Assembly: GCA_036269135.1 (NCBI GenBank)
Contig: DATASQ010000050.1
Coordinates: 124,001 to 188,000 of the forward strand
Length of the DNA: 64,000 nucleotides
Source: Palsa-343 sp036269135
GTDB lineage: Bacteria > Acidobacteriota > Terriglobia > Terriglobales > Acidobacteriaceae
Direction: 5' to 3'
Of the stretch, positions 23,826-31,494 are shown piece after piece. The notes under the pieces are model-generated. The model was not told the DNA's origin. It ran no database searches and worked only from the letters and a program-made list of their open reading frames with translations. How positions within the stretch are numbered: position 1 is the first letter of the stretch; every line of letters begins with the position of its first letter. Both the position numbers and the translations under genes were made by a program.

Positions 23826-24827
23826 ATGCGTCTACATGGAAAGCAAGGTGCCGCAACGCCGCCCTGCCCCATGCCCATTCCCCAGCACTGCCTGTTGGCG
23901 CGCCTTGGTCTTGCGCTCTGGTTCCCGATCGGGTGCGGCCCGCTCTTTCTGCTCGGGGCTGCCGGGCCGGTTCGCGCCCAGATGGCGCTCCCGGACGCGC
24001 CGGCGCCGCGCCCCAGCCTGATCGCCGCCACTTCCGTTGCCCCAAACCCGCTCCCTGATCCCTCTCCCCAGCAGACGTTCCCGCCGATCCCACGGCGGAG
24101 CGCCGGCCGTCCTCTGCCGGGCCTCGCGCCGGGGTACGTACCCATTCCGCGGCCCTGCTCGGCGCAGTCGTGCAGCCAGCTCACTCGGCCTTCTGACTGC
24201 TGCCAGCCCGGGGCAGACGACTTTTCCCGTTATCTCAGCCAGAACGCGCCCCACCTCTACACGCCCGCGACGCTGGCCGCCCTCGCCTGGCACGGCGTCG
24301 TGGATCCCTTCAACCTGCTCACCATTGGCGGCACTTCGCTCCTTTCCGTGGCCACCGATGCGCACTCCCCTTACGGCCCGGGCTTCCATGGCTGGGCGCG
24401 GCTCAGCGGCGTCACCCTTACCCAGGACATGACCGGTGAGTTTGTGGGCACCTTCCTCATCCCTTCCCTCGATCATCAGGATCCGCACTATCACCGCGAG
24501 CCCAATGCCTCGATCATGCGCCGCGCGCTGCACTGCCTGGTCCAGCCCTTCTGGACGGTGAGCGATACCGGCCGGCCCATGCCCAATTACTCCACGCTGG
24601 CCGGCTCCCTGATCGAGGAAGCCGTCGACGTCAGCTATGTGCCCTATCAGCAAACCGGCTGGGGCTCCAGCGCCGAGCGCATCGCCAGCAGCTGGGCCAG
24701 CGACCCCATCGGCAACTTTGTCACCGAGTTCGTCCCCGACGTCGCGCGTCACATCAACGTCAACGTTGTCTTCATCCAGCGCATCATCAACCGCGTTGCT
24801 GTGGAAGAGGGCGGCGGGGCGCCGTAG
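23826..24827 (+). CDS. Secreted protein of unknown function, paralogue of the previous gene
   Basis: It starts one base after the stop of the preceding gene and is surely cotranscribed. The start is either ATG 23826 or ATG 23871; both precede a signal peptide (CLLARLGLALWFPIGCGP ... PVRAQ), and neither has a clear RBS, so translation may be coupled. About 333 residues, with a Pro-rich segment after the signal, then the shared domain (DPHYHRE, TGRPMPNYSTLAG, FVPDVARHINVNVVFIQR). A Cys-containing segment, CSAQSCSQLTRPSDCC, is specific to this copy. It is convergent with the M48 protease gene. Confidence 0.75.
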   Translation: MRLHGKQGAATPPCPMPIPQHCLLARLGLALWFPIGCGPLFLLGAAGPVRAQMALPDAPAPRPSLIAATSVAPNPLPDPSPQQTFPPIPRRSAGRPLPGLAPGYVPIPRPCSAQSCSQLTRPSDCCQPGADDFSRYLSQNAPHLYTPATLAALAWHGVVDPFNLLTIGGTSLLSVATDAHSPYGPGFHGWARLSGVTLTQDMTGEFVGTFLIPSLDHQDPHYHREPNASIMRRALHCLVQPFWTVSDTGRPMPNYSTLAGSLIEEAVDVSYVPYQQTGWGSSAERIASSWASDPIGNFVTEFVPDVARHINVNVVFIQRIINRVAVEEGGGAP

Positions 24828-24842
24828 ACGAAGCGTTGCCGT

Positions 24843-26078
24843 TTACCGCTTGCTGAAGTAGCGCGGCTCTCGTCCCGGCAGCCATGGATCGTAGTGCGCC
24901 GCGAATTCCGCCCGCTGCTCGGTCGAAGGATGGCTGTACGTCCAGAACTCCACAAACGGGTTCGGCGACGGGTCGTCCAGCCAAACCAGCGCATCGCTGC
25001 AGAACGAGTGCAGCACCGTCGTCTGAGGATCCGGCACCAGTCCGTGAATCACTTCCTGGCCGTAGACGTCCGCGTGGTGCTCGATTTGCCGGCTGATGCT
25101 GTTGGCTACCGGGGCGGAAAGAAAATTCAGAACGGTCGCCAGCAGCAGCACCAGTCCCAGCGACGACCAGCTGGCGACGCCGTCGATCTCCCACGCCGAT
25201 CCACGCCGTCGCACCAGCCAGCGCAGAATCCAGAACCCGACTCCGTACGCCAACAGCAATCCCAGCGCGGAGAACGCCAGCCCCCACGCCACGTGGTGCA
25301 GCACATAATGGCCCTGCTCATGGCCGTAGGTGAACAGAATCTCGTTGGGCGTCTCGATCTTCAGCGTCGTGTCCCACACCACAATCCGCTTCGACGCGCC
25401 CAGTCCCGTCACATAGGCGTTGGCTCCGGTCGAGCGCCGGCTCGCATCCATCACAAACATCCGGCTCGGCGGGATGTTCAGGCCGCCCTTCGCCGCGACC
25501 TGCTCCAGCCGCTCGACCAGCGCCGGATTGACCTTCGCCAGCGGCTCAAAGTGGTTGAACATGGGATCGATCACCAGCGGCGCCACAAACACCAGCAGCA
25601 GCTCCACCGGCACCGTGAACCCCCAGAACCACAGCCACCAGCGCCGCGGCGAGCGCCGCATGAGGGCGTAGAGAACCGCCGCGATCGCCGTGCCCACGAC
25701 GATCGTCAGCCCCGTCGATTTCGCCCAGTCCATCCACCAGGGGCCCCACGCCTCAATCGACAGTCCGTACTCGAGGCTCACGTGATGCCCCAGCAGGGCG
25801 AGGGGCAGCCCGATCCCGGTCAGGATCAGCAGCCACACCGGCGCGACAACGAATCCCTGTATCCACGCGCGCGATGAAAGCCGCTCCGCCGCGCGCGCTA
25901 TGGCTCGGCCGGTCCGCGACCGCACCAGCAGCCACAGGGCCAGCACCCCCCACGCCGTTCCGGCAAAGTAGAGCGCCGTGCGCCAGTGGCTCAGCGCAAT
26001 GGCCTCAGCCAGTTTGTTGGGGGGCAGCGGACACAGCGATTGCGCGGCAGCCAGCAGCCACGCACCGCCCTGCATCAT
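24843..26078 (-). CDS. M48-family (Ste24/HtpX-like) membrane metalloprotease
   Basis: Integral-membrane zinc protease of 411 residues with several membrane segments. The zinc motif is HEQGH (253-257) and the third ligand lies in the later IEHHADVYG block. The extended N-terminal transmembrane region and the RSTGANAYVTGLGASKRIVV block match the Ste24 (CAAX protease-like) branch rather than short HtpX proteins. Bacterial members take part in membrane-protein quality control or lipoprotein processing. The ATG at 26078 follows the LytTR gene stop by one base, so the two genes are cotranscribed; the only RBS-like GGGAGC is 15 nt upstream, inside that gene. Confidence 0.85.
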   Translation of the reverse strand: MMQGGAWLLAAAQSLCPLPPNKLAEAIALSHWRTALYFAGTAWGVLALWLLVRSRTGRAIARAAERLSSRAWIQGFVVAPVWLLILTGIGLPLALLGHHVSLEYGLSIEAWGPWWMDWAKSTGLTIVVGTAIAAVLYALMRRSPRRWWLWFWGFTVPVELLLVFVAPLVIDPMFNHFEPLAKVNPALVERLEQVAAKGGLNIPPSRMFVMDASRRSTGANAYVTGLGASKRIVVWDTTLKIETPNEILFTYGHEQGHYVLHHVAWGLAFSALGLLLAYGVGFWILRWLVRRRGSAWEIDGVASWSSLGLVLLLATVLNFLSAPVANSISRQIEHHADVYGQEVIHGLVPDPQTTVLHSFCSDALVWLDDPSPNPFVEFWTYSHPSTEQRAEFAAHYDPWLPGREPRYFSKR

Positions 26079-26079
26079 G

Positions 26080-26892
26080 CTAAAGATTAAAAAGCTCCCG
26101 CAGCCGACGCGTCTGCGCACGGCTCACCGGAATCTCTGTCTGCTTCTTGTCCGCCATGCGCAGCTGATAGCTGCTCTTGAACCAGGGCACCACTTCGCGA
26201 ATGTGGTTGATGTTCACCAGGTACGAGCGGTGCGCGCGCCAGAACACGGCCGGATCGAGCAGATCGAACAGCTCCTCCAGCGTCCGGCACTTCGACTGCC
26301 CCTCAAACGAGGGCGTCACCACGGTGATCACGCCTTCGTCAATCGAGGCAAAGCAGATGTCTTTCTGATCGACCAGCAGCAGCCGGCCGCCCGCGGCCTG
26401 CAGAACAATCTTGCCGCTGTGCGGTTTCGGCGCCTGATGCTGCTCGATGAGTTTCAGCAGCGTGTCCATGCGCAGATCGCCGCTGCCTGGACGCCCCCCG
26501 CTGCTCTGGCCCGACTCCTGCAGCCGCTGCCGCGCGCGTTCGATGGCCTGCAGCAGGCGGTCGCGATCGAACGGCTTGAGCAGATAATCGATGGCATTCA
26601 CGTCGAAGGCGCGCACCGCATACTGGTCGAAGGCCGTCGCGAAAATGATCTGCGGCAGCTGCTCCCGGTCGCTCACCTCCAGCAGCTTCTTCAGGACGGC
26701 AAAACCGTCCAGCCCCGGCATCTGCACATCCAGAAACACCACGTCCGGATGATGTTCCCGGATCAGCTCCACCGCTTCGACGCCGTTCTTCCCCTCGGCC
26801 AGGACATCCACGCCGCCGGCCGTCGTCAGAAGATACTTCAGCTCTTCCCGCGACAGTTCCTCATCGTCGACAATGACAGCGCTTATGGACAT
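26080..26892 (-). CDS. LytTR-type response regulator
   Basis: Two-domain transcription factor of 270 residues. The receiver domain has the acidic pair at D9/D10, the phospho-acceptor D55 (VVFLDVQMPG) and the conserved K in LLKPFDRDRL. A Ser/Gly-rich linker (about 135-150) joins it to a LytTR DNA-binding domain (about 165-270), recognised by IVLQAAGGRLLLVDQKDICF and by FWRAHRSYLVNINHIREV. No sensor kinase gene is adjacent. It lies in a minus-strand run with a zinc-ribbon membrane protein upstream and the M48 protease downstream. Confidence 0.9.
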   Translation of the reverse strand: MSISAVIVDDEELSREELKYLLTTAGGVDVLAEGKNGVEAVELIREHHPDVVFLDVQMPGLDGFAVLKKLLEVSDREQLPQIIFATAFDQYAVRAFDVNAIDYLLKPFDRDRLLQAIERARQRLQESGQSSGGRPGSGDLRMDTLLKLIEQHQAPKPHSGKIVLQAAGGRLLLVDQKDICFASIDEGVITVVTPSFEGQSKCRTLEELFDLLDPAVFWRAHRSYLVNINHIREVVPWFKSSYQLRMADKKQTEIPVSRAQTRRLRELFNL

Positions 26893-26958
26893 AAATTGCA
26901 GAGCGGCCGTTCCAAGAATATAGGAAGGCCCGGTCGACAGGCTGGGGGACGCTCCGGG

Positions 26959-27510
26959 TTATTCCGCGAACACGTGCAAACGCGCCGGCGGATGATCCTC
27001 CGCCAGATGATGCCCGCAGTGAACGCAGTGCAGATCTGTGATTCGCGCCGTGCGGTGGCAGTTGCCGCAGCAGGGCGCCACCTGATAAGCGCACTGGGGA
27101 CAGAAGTGATAATCGCTTTCGATGCGGGTTCCGCAGGCCGGACACCGCGAAAGAATCGGCTGCCTCAACAGGAAATACAGGACAGCCCCGATCCCACTGG
27201 GAATCACCACGCAGACAATGGTCCAGATGGTCGTGCTCATCCCGCGCCGCGGGGAATCCCGGCTGATATACCCGACCATCAGCATGTACAGCGCCGCCAG
27301 GGCCCCAATGCTGATATTGAAATAGAAGCGGAACCAGAAGGGCAGGTTCGGTGGATGCCGCCGGTGCGCCGGCACCATCACCCACATCACCCACATCATG
27401 GCCGTAAATGCCAGCACCGCGGCCGCGACCGACCACAGCGGAACGAGGCTCAGCTCTCCGGAAAAGCCCTCCGGATTCTCACTCCCACTCTGCTGAATCT
27501 GATTCTCCAT
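26959..27510 (-). CDS. Membrane protein with three membrane segments and C-terminal zinc ribbons
   Basis: Protein of 183 residues, family not recognised by name. Three membrane spans are visible (about 25-47, 62-80 and 93-115). The C-terminal 65 residues are cysteine-rich: paired CPACG/CPQC, CCGNC and CVHCG knuckles make two or more zinc ribbons, presumably cytoplasmic. Such tails mediate protein or nucleic-acid contacts. It lies 20 bp after the 113-residue membrane protein and 66 bp before the LytTR gene, so a shared transcript with the sigma factor is likely. Confidence 0.75.
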   Translation of the reverse strand: MENQIQQSGSENPEGFSGELSLVPLWSVAAAVLAFTAMMWVMWVMVPAHRRHPPNLPFWFRFYFNISIGALAALYMLMVGYISRDSPRRGMSTTIWTIVCVVIPSGIGAVLYFLLRQPILSRCPACGTRIESDYHFCPQCAYQVAPCCGNCHRTARITDLHCVHCGHHLAEDHPPARLHVFAE

Positions 27511-27530
27511 CCGGCGATCCCGCGCTTCCC

Positions 27531-27872
27531 TTATCTGTGCTCATCGCGGAGTTGTCGTCCCCGCCAGCTGACCAGCAACACGGCAAAGATCGCCGACAGC
27601 AGCACCAGCGTCAGCGTCACCAGCATCACCGGCATCTCGAAAAACGCCTCGCCGGAGGTCAGCTCGCTGGCCACGCTCCACAGCGCCGGAGTCGCCAGCA
27701 CCACCAGCCCCGCGAACACCAGCAGAGCGATCCCGATCTGCCGGCGCTGCCTCTTGCGCTGCATCTGCATCTCGTAGGCGGCTTCCATTACCGAACGCCG
27801 CGTGCGCAGCAGCAGGTCGGGAACCGAGCCCGGGCTGCCCTTTCTCCTCGAACGGAGCAAATCGCCGCTCAT
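27531..27872 (-). CDS. Small two-span membrane protein coupled to the ECF sigma factor gene
   Basis: Protein of 113 residues with a basic N-terminal part (about 45 residues) and two membrane segments (about 47-67 and 79-101). Its ATG overlaps the sigma-factor stop (ATGA, 27869-27872). That position is where anti-sigma factors often lie, and a cytoplasmic N-terminus plus membrane anchor would fit, but it has no zinc anti-sigma motif and I do not recognise the family. Its function is therefore open. Confidence 0.7.
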   Translation of the reverse strand: MSGDLLRSRRKGSPGSVPDLLLRTRRSVMEAAYEMQMQRKRQRRQIGIALLVFAGLVVLATPALWSVASELTSGEAFFEMPVMLVTLTLVLLSAIFAVLLVSWRGRQLRDEHR

Positions 27873-28498
27873 GCCGCCTCCCCCCGATCAGAAGGAGCCG
27901 CCGCTGGACGGGTTGCCGCTACGTGCGGCTTCAGCGATGCCAGTCCCCGATACAGCCGCGATTTCACGGTCGACAGTGGAGCCCGCGTTACCCGCGCAAT
28001 CTCTTCCAGGGACAATTCCTCATGGAAGCGCAGCACCAGCACTTCGCGGTGCAGCGGATCCAGGGTCAGCAGGGCCGACGCCACCACTTCCCCATGCTCC
28101 AGCGTCGCCAGATGCTCAAAGGGTGTCTTGTCCGTGCTGGCAATCTCGAAGGGCCGCTCTTCATCGCTCGCCTCGCACATCTCCTCGAGACTTGCCATCG
28201 AACGCCGGCGCCGGTAATCGATCACCAGATTCCGCGCAATGGTGAACAGCCAGGTGTCAAAGCGCGAGTTCCCGTTGAATTGGGCTCCCCGCACCAGCAC
28301 CCGCATCCACGTTTCCTGGAACAGGTCTTCGGCCATCTCCCGATTGCCGGTCAGATACAGCAGATAGCGCAGCAGCCGATGCTGATAGGCCACGATCAGC
28401 TCGTCCAGCAGCTGCGCATCGTGCCGCTTCAGACCCGCCGCCACGCGAGCGTTCTCGCGGCGTACCTGTTCGGCCAGTTGGAGCGTGGCTGCGTTCAT
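27869..28498 (-). CDS. ECF-type sigma-70 family RNA polymerase sigma factor
   Basis: Alternative sigma factor of about 209 residues. Region 2 reads LLRYLLYLTGNREMAEDLFQ followed by ETWMRVLVRG, with the -10 recognition segment FDTWLFTIARNLVIDYRRR. Region 4 holds the helix-turn-helix LDPLHREVLVLRFHEELSLE then EIARVTRAPLSTVKSRLYRG. The linker carries an acidic block (SDEERPFEIASTDKTP). Starts at 28498 (MNAATLQ) and 28576 (MDLTGKA) are both possible; neither has a strong RBS, and I chose the shorter. It heads a minus-strand gene run and diverges from rlmB. A small membrane protein overlaps its stop and may regulate it. Confidence 0.88.
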   Translation of the reverse strand: MNAATLQLAEQVRRENARVAAGLKRHDAQLLDELIVAYQHRLLRYLLYLTGNREMAEDLFQETWMRVLVRGAQFNGNSRFDTWLFTIARNLVIDYRRRRSMASLEEMCEASDEERPFEIASTDKTPFEHLATLEHGEVVASALLTLDPLHREVLVLRFHEELSLEEIARVTRAPLSTVKSRLYRGLASLKPHVAATRPAAAPSDRGEAA

Positions 28499-28678
28499 AT
28501 CAATCTCACAGACGGAAGAATCTCGGCGGAAGACGCTGTCCCGCACCAGTTTTTCTGCCTTTCCCGTCAAATCCATCCGCCGCACTCCGTCCCCGGGACC
28601 GCCGTGCATCGCCCGGACGCCTGTAACTCTTCTAGTATCAACCCGTTTAGAACCGCCAGCAAGGATAAACTGGGAACA

Positions 28679-29473
28679 ATGGAGATTCTGTACGGCTTTC
28701 ATGCCGTGGAAGAAGCGCTGCGCTCCGGCTCCCGCCGCTTCGACCACGTCTGTGTCGCCGCCGAGCGCTTCCGCGGCGGCCACGAACCTCGGCTCGCGGC
28801 CATTGCCGCCCTCTGTAAGGAGGCCGGCGTTAAAGTCCGCACCGAGCCCCGCGACGCCCTCACCCGGCTCGCGCAAACATCCGCCCACCAGGGGGTCGTC
28901 GCCTTCGTCCGCGAGCGGGACTTCCTCGACCTGCAGGACCTGCTCACCGGACCTGAACCCCGCCTCGTCCTCGCCCTCGACGGCGTCGAAGATCCCCAGA
29001 ACCTCGGCGCACTGCTGCGCACCGCCGAAGGCGCCGGCGTGGACGGCGTCCTGCTCACCGAGCGGCGTTCCGCCCCTCTGAGCGCCGTCGCCGTGAAAGC
29101 CTCCGCCGGAGCGACCGAGCATCTCCGCCTCGCTCGCGTCGTTAACCTCGTCCGTGCGCTCGAAACCCTCAAAGAGAACAATCTCTGGATCGTCGGCCTC
29201 GACGAGCGCGGCTCCCAGGATTACGACCGCCACGACTTCACGTCCAATACCGTAATTGTCCTTGGACGTGAAGGAGCCGGCCTGCACGATCTCGTTCGCC
29301 GCACCTGCGATCACCTGCTCCGCATTCCCATGGCGGGCCGCGTCGATTCTCTGAACGTCTCCGCGGCCGGCGCCGTCGTTCTCTTTGAAGCCGCGCGCCA
29401 GCGCCGCACCACCCCCTCCGCGGAAAGCCGCCCGGAGAAATCACAGAAAATGCCCAAAGGTCTCGGTTCATGA
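28679..29473 (+). CDS. rlmB: SpoU-family rRNA 2'-O-methyltransferase, RlmB type
   Basis: SPOUT methyltransferase of 264 residues that methylates a ribose in rRNA (G2251 of 23S rRNA for true RlmB). An N-terminal L30e-like substrate domain (ILYGFHAVEEALRS) is followed by the three SpoU motifs: LDGVEDPQNLGALLRTAEGAG, IVLGREGAGL and IPMAGRVDSLNVSAAGAVVL. The frame is open much further upstream, but homology and the ATG at 28679, with GGGAACA ahead, fix the start. A polar C-terminal tail of about 25 residues (TPSAESRPEKSQ) extends beyond the fold. Its stop overlaps the next start (ATGA, 29470-29473). Confidence 0.9.
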   Translation: MEILYGFHAVEEALRSGSRRFDHVCVAAERFRGGHEPRLAAIAALCKEAGVKVRTEPRDALTRLAQTSAHQGVVAFVRERDFLDLQDLLTGPEPRLVLALDGVEDPQNLGALLRTAEGAGVDGVLLTERRSAPLSAVAVKASAGATEHLRLARVVNLVRALETLKENNLWIVGLDERGSQDYDRHDFTSNTVIVLGREGAGLHDLVRRTCDHLLRIPMAGRVDSLNVSAAGAVVLFEAARQRRTTPSAESRPEKSQKMPKGLGS

Positions 29474-31362
29474 AGTTGGTTCGTCTCGCTGTCCTCGCTG
29501 TCCTCGGCACTTGCTCTTTTGTTCTGATACAGAACGCCTCCGCGCAGCAATCCGGACCTCCTGCGGAGCCCGCGCCCCATCCTCAGGTGCTCTTTTCCGG
29601 CGCACCGCCGCAGCAGCAGGCGAAATCTGTCCCGGCCGCGCCAGACCCCGCGGCCGATCCCGTCGCCGACACGCTCCGCCGCTCCCTCGCCATCACCGCC
29701 TGGGATCTCGACGTCCACCTCACCCCACGGGACCACTCTCTCGAAGCTCACGCCCGCGTGACCGTGCGCAACACAGGCGCTTCGCCCCTCAGCGCCATCC
29801 CCCTCCAGCTTTCCTCGACGCTGCGCTTCGAGACGATTGGCCTCGAGGGCCGGCGGCTCTCCTTCCGCGCCTTTCCGCTGGCCAGTGACGCCGACCATAC
29901 CGGGCAGCTCACCGAAGCTGTCATCGCCTTACCGCAGGCGCTCGCACCGAACGCCCGCCTCACTCTCGATGTCGATTACGGCGGAGCTATCCTGCTCTCT
30001 TCCGGCCGCCTCACCGCCATCGGCGCGCCCGCAGCAACCGCCGAAGCCTCCGACTGGGACCGCATCTCCGCGCCCTTCACCGGACTTCGCGGATTCGGCA
30101 GCGTCGTCTGGTACCCCATCGTCTCCGTCCCCGTTGCCCTCGGCGACGGTGACACGTTCTTCACGGAGATCGGCCGCCAGAAGCTTCTCGATCAGGACGC
30201 CACCGCTGCCATCCGCATCACCGACGAGTTCTACTCCGAGCCGCCCACCGCCGTCATCCTCGACGGCCACACCGTCGCGCTGGGCCAACCCGCCGTCATG
30301 CCCAATGCCTCGTTTCCAGGCGTCATCACCGCGTCTCTGCCTGCCACGCAGGTCGGCTTCGAAGTCCCCTCCCTCTTCCTCACGGACAATCCGGAGACCA
30401 CCGGTAACGGACTGCGCGTTCTCGCTTCCGCAGCCGAGTCGGCCAGCGCCCAGCGTTACATCGCCGCGGCGGCTCTCGTCCAGCCGCTCATCCAGCTTTG
30501 GCTCGGGAAAAAAGATCACGCCCCCGCGACGATTCTCGAACTGCCCGAGCCCGACGACGCCCCCGCCGAAACGGGCGGCCTGCTCGTCACGCCTCTCTCC
30601 ACCGACGACGCCTCGCATCTGACGCCCGTCGTGGTGCGCGCTCTCGCTCGCGCCGCATTCTTCTCGCCGCGCGCCTGGCTTAACGAAGGAGTCGCGAACT
30701 TCCTCAGTACTCTCTGGATTGAAAGCCAGCAGGGCCAGACCGCCGCCATGGAGTATCTCAACTCCGAGCGCCCGGCTCTCGCCATCGCCGAACCGGCCAC
30801 GCCCGGCGATGACTCAGGACAAGACCTGCTCCACGCCGTCAGCGCCATCTACTACCGGACCAAGGCCACCTACGTCCTGTGGATGCTCCGCAACCTCGCC
30901 GGGGACAAAGCCCTGCAGACGGCTCTGCAGACCTACAACCCGGCCGAGGACACCACGCCGGACTACTTCCAGCGCATTCTCACGCCGCTGGCCTCCGCCG
31001 ATCTTCTCTCCGGACACAAGGACCTCAGTGGGTTCTTCCGCGACTGGGTCTACCGCGATACCGGGCTGCCGGACCTTTCGATCGCCGGCGTCTACCCCAG
31101 CCCCGAAGCCCATCAGCAGTTTCTGGTGGCCGTGGACATCGTCAACGCCGGCTACGCCTCAGCTCTGGTGCCGCTCACCGTCAAAGGCTACAGCGCCTCC
31201 ATCACCGACTGGGTGCAGGTTCCCGCGCATACGCGGATCACCCATCGCATGACGTTTTCGCAGAATCCCACCGAAGTAGACCTCAACGACGGCTCCGTCC
31301 CGGAAGTCCAGAGCAGCATCCACCGCACCACGATGACCACTACCCCCGCAGGCGGCTTCTGA
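29470..31362 (+). CDS. Secreted M1-peptidase-like protein without zinc ligands
   Basis: Exported protein of 630 residues with a signal peptide (LVRLAVLAVLGTCSFVLI ... ASAQ). It has the M1-type N-terminal beta domain (ITAWDLDVHLTPRDHSLEAH, then ARVTVRN), a middle domain, and a C-terminal helical part. In active M1 enzymes the core is HExxH followed by a Glu in a NEG block. Here the aligned segment reads VVRALARAAFFSPRAWLNEG: the NEG glutamate survives but both histidines are absent. It is therefore probably a non-catalytic relative, perhaps a binding or scaffold protein. Translation is coupled to rlmB by ATGA overlap. The stop codon lies inside a dispersed repeat element. Confidence 0.75.
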   Translation: MKLVRLAVLAVLGTCSFVLIQNASAQQSGPPAEPAPHPQVLFSGAPPQQQAKSVPAAPDPAADPVADTLRRSLAITAWDLDVHLTPRDHSLEAHARVTVRNTGASPLSAIPLQLSSTLRFETIGLEGRRLSFRAFPLASDADHTGQLTEAVIALPQALAPNARLTLDVDYGGAILLSSGRLTAIGAPAATAEASDWDRISAPFTGLRGFGSVVWYPIVSVPVALGDGDTFFTEIGRQKLLDQDATAAIRITDEFYSEPPTAVILDGHTVALGQPAVMPNASFPGVITASLPATQVGFEVPSLFLTDNPETTGNGLRVLASAAESASAQRYIAAAALVQPLIQLWLGKKDHAPATILELPEPDDAPAETGGLLVTPLSTDDASHLTPVVVRALARAAFFSPRAWLNEGVANFLSTLWIESQQGQTAAMEYLNSERPALAIAEPATPGDDSGQDLLHAVSAIYYRTKATYVLWMLRNLAGDKALQTALQTYNPAEDTTPDYFQRILTPLASADLLSGHKDLSGFFRDWVYRDTGLPDLSIAGVYPSPEAHQQFLVAVDIVNAGYASALVPLTVKGYSASITDWVQVPAHTRITHRMTFSQNPTEVDLNDGSVPEVQSSIHRTTMTTTPAGGF

Positions 31363-31379
31363 GCGAAGCGAAGAATCCC
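31356..31379 (+). repeat. GAGCGAAGCGAAGAATCCC dispersed repeat
   Basis: The element reads CTTCT then GAGCGAAGCGAAGAATCCC. I recall a very similar sequence (CATTCTGAGCGAAGCGAAGAA) as a widespread intergenic repeat in many bacterial phyla, though I could not search. The TGA inside it is the stop codon of the preceding gene. The embedded GCGAAGC is known to form an unusually stable mini-hairpin. Confidence 0.6.
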
Positions 31380-31494
31380 GTGGACTCCGGCTCCGGAACG
31401 AGCTCATCGGGTTTCTCACTTGCGCCCGAAGGCCTCGGCGCTCTCTTTGTGTCTGTGAAGGAGAAACCAACAGCGCCGAAGGCTGTCCCCGTGG

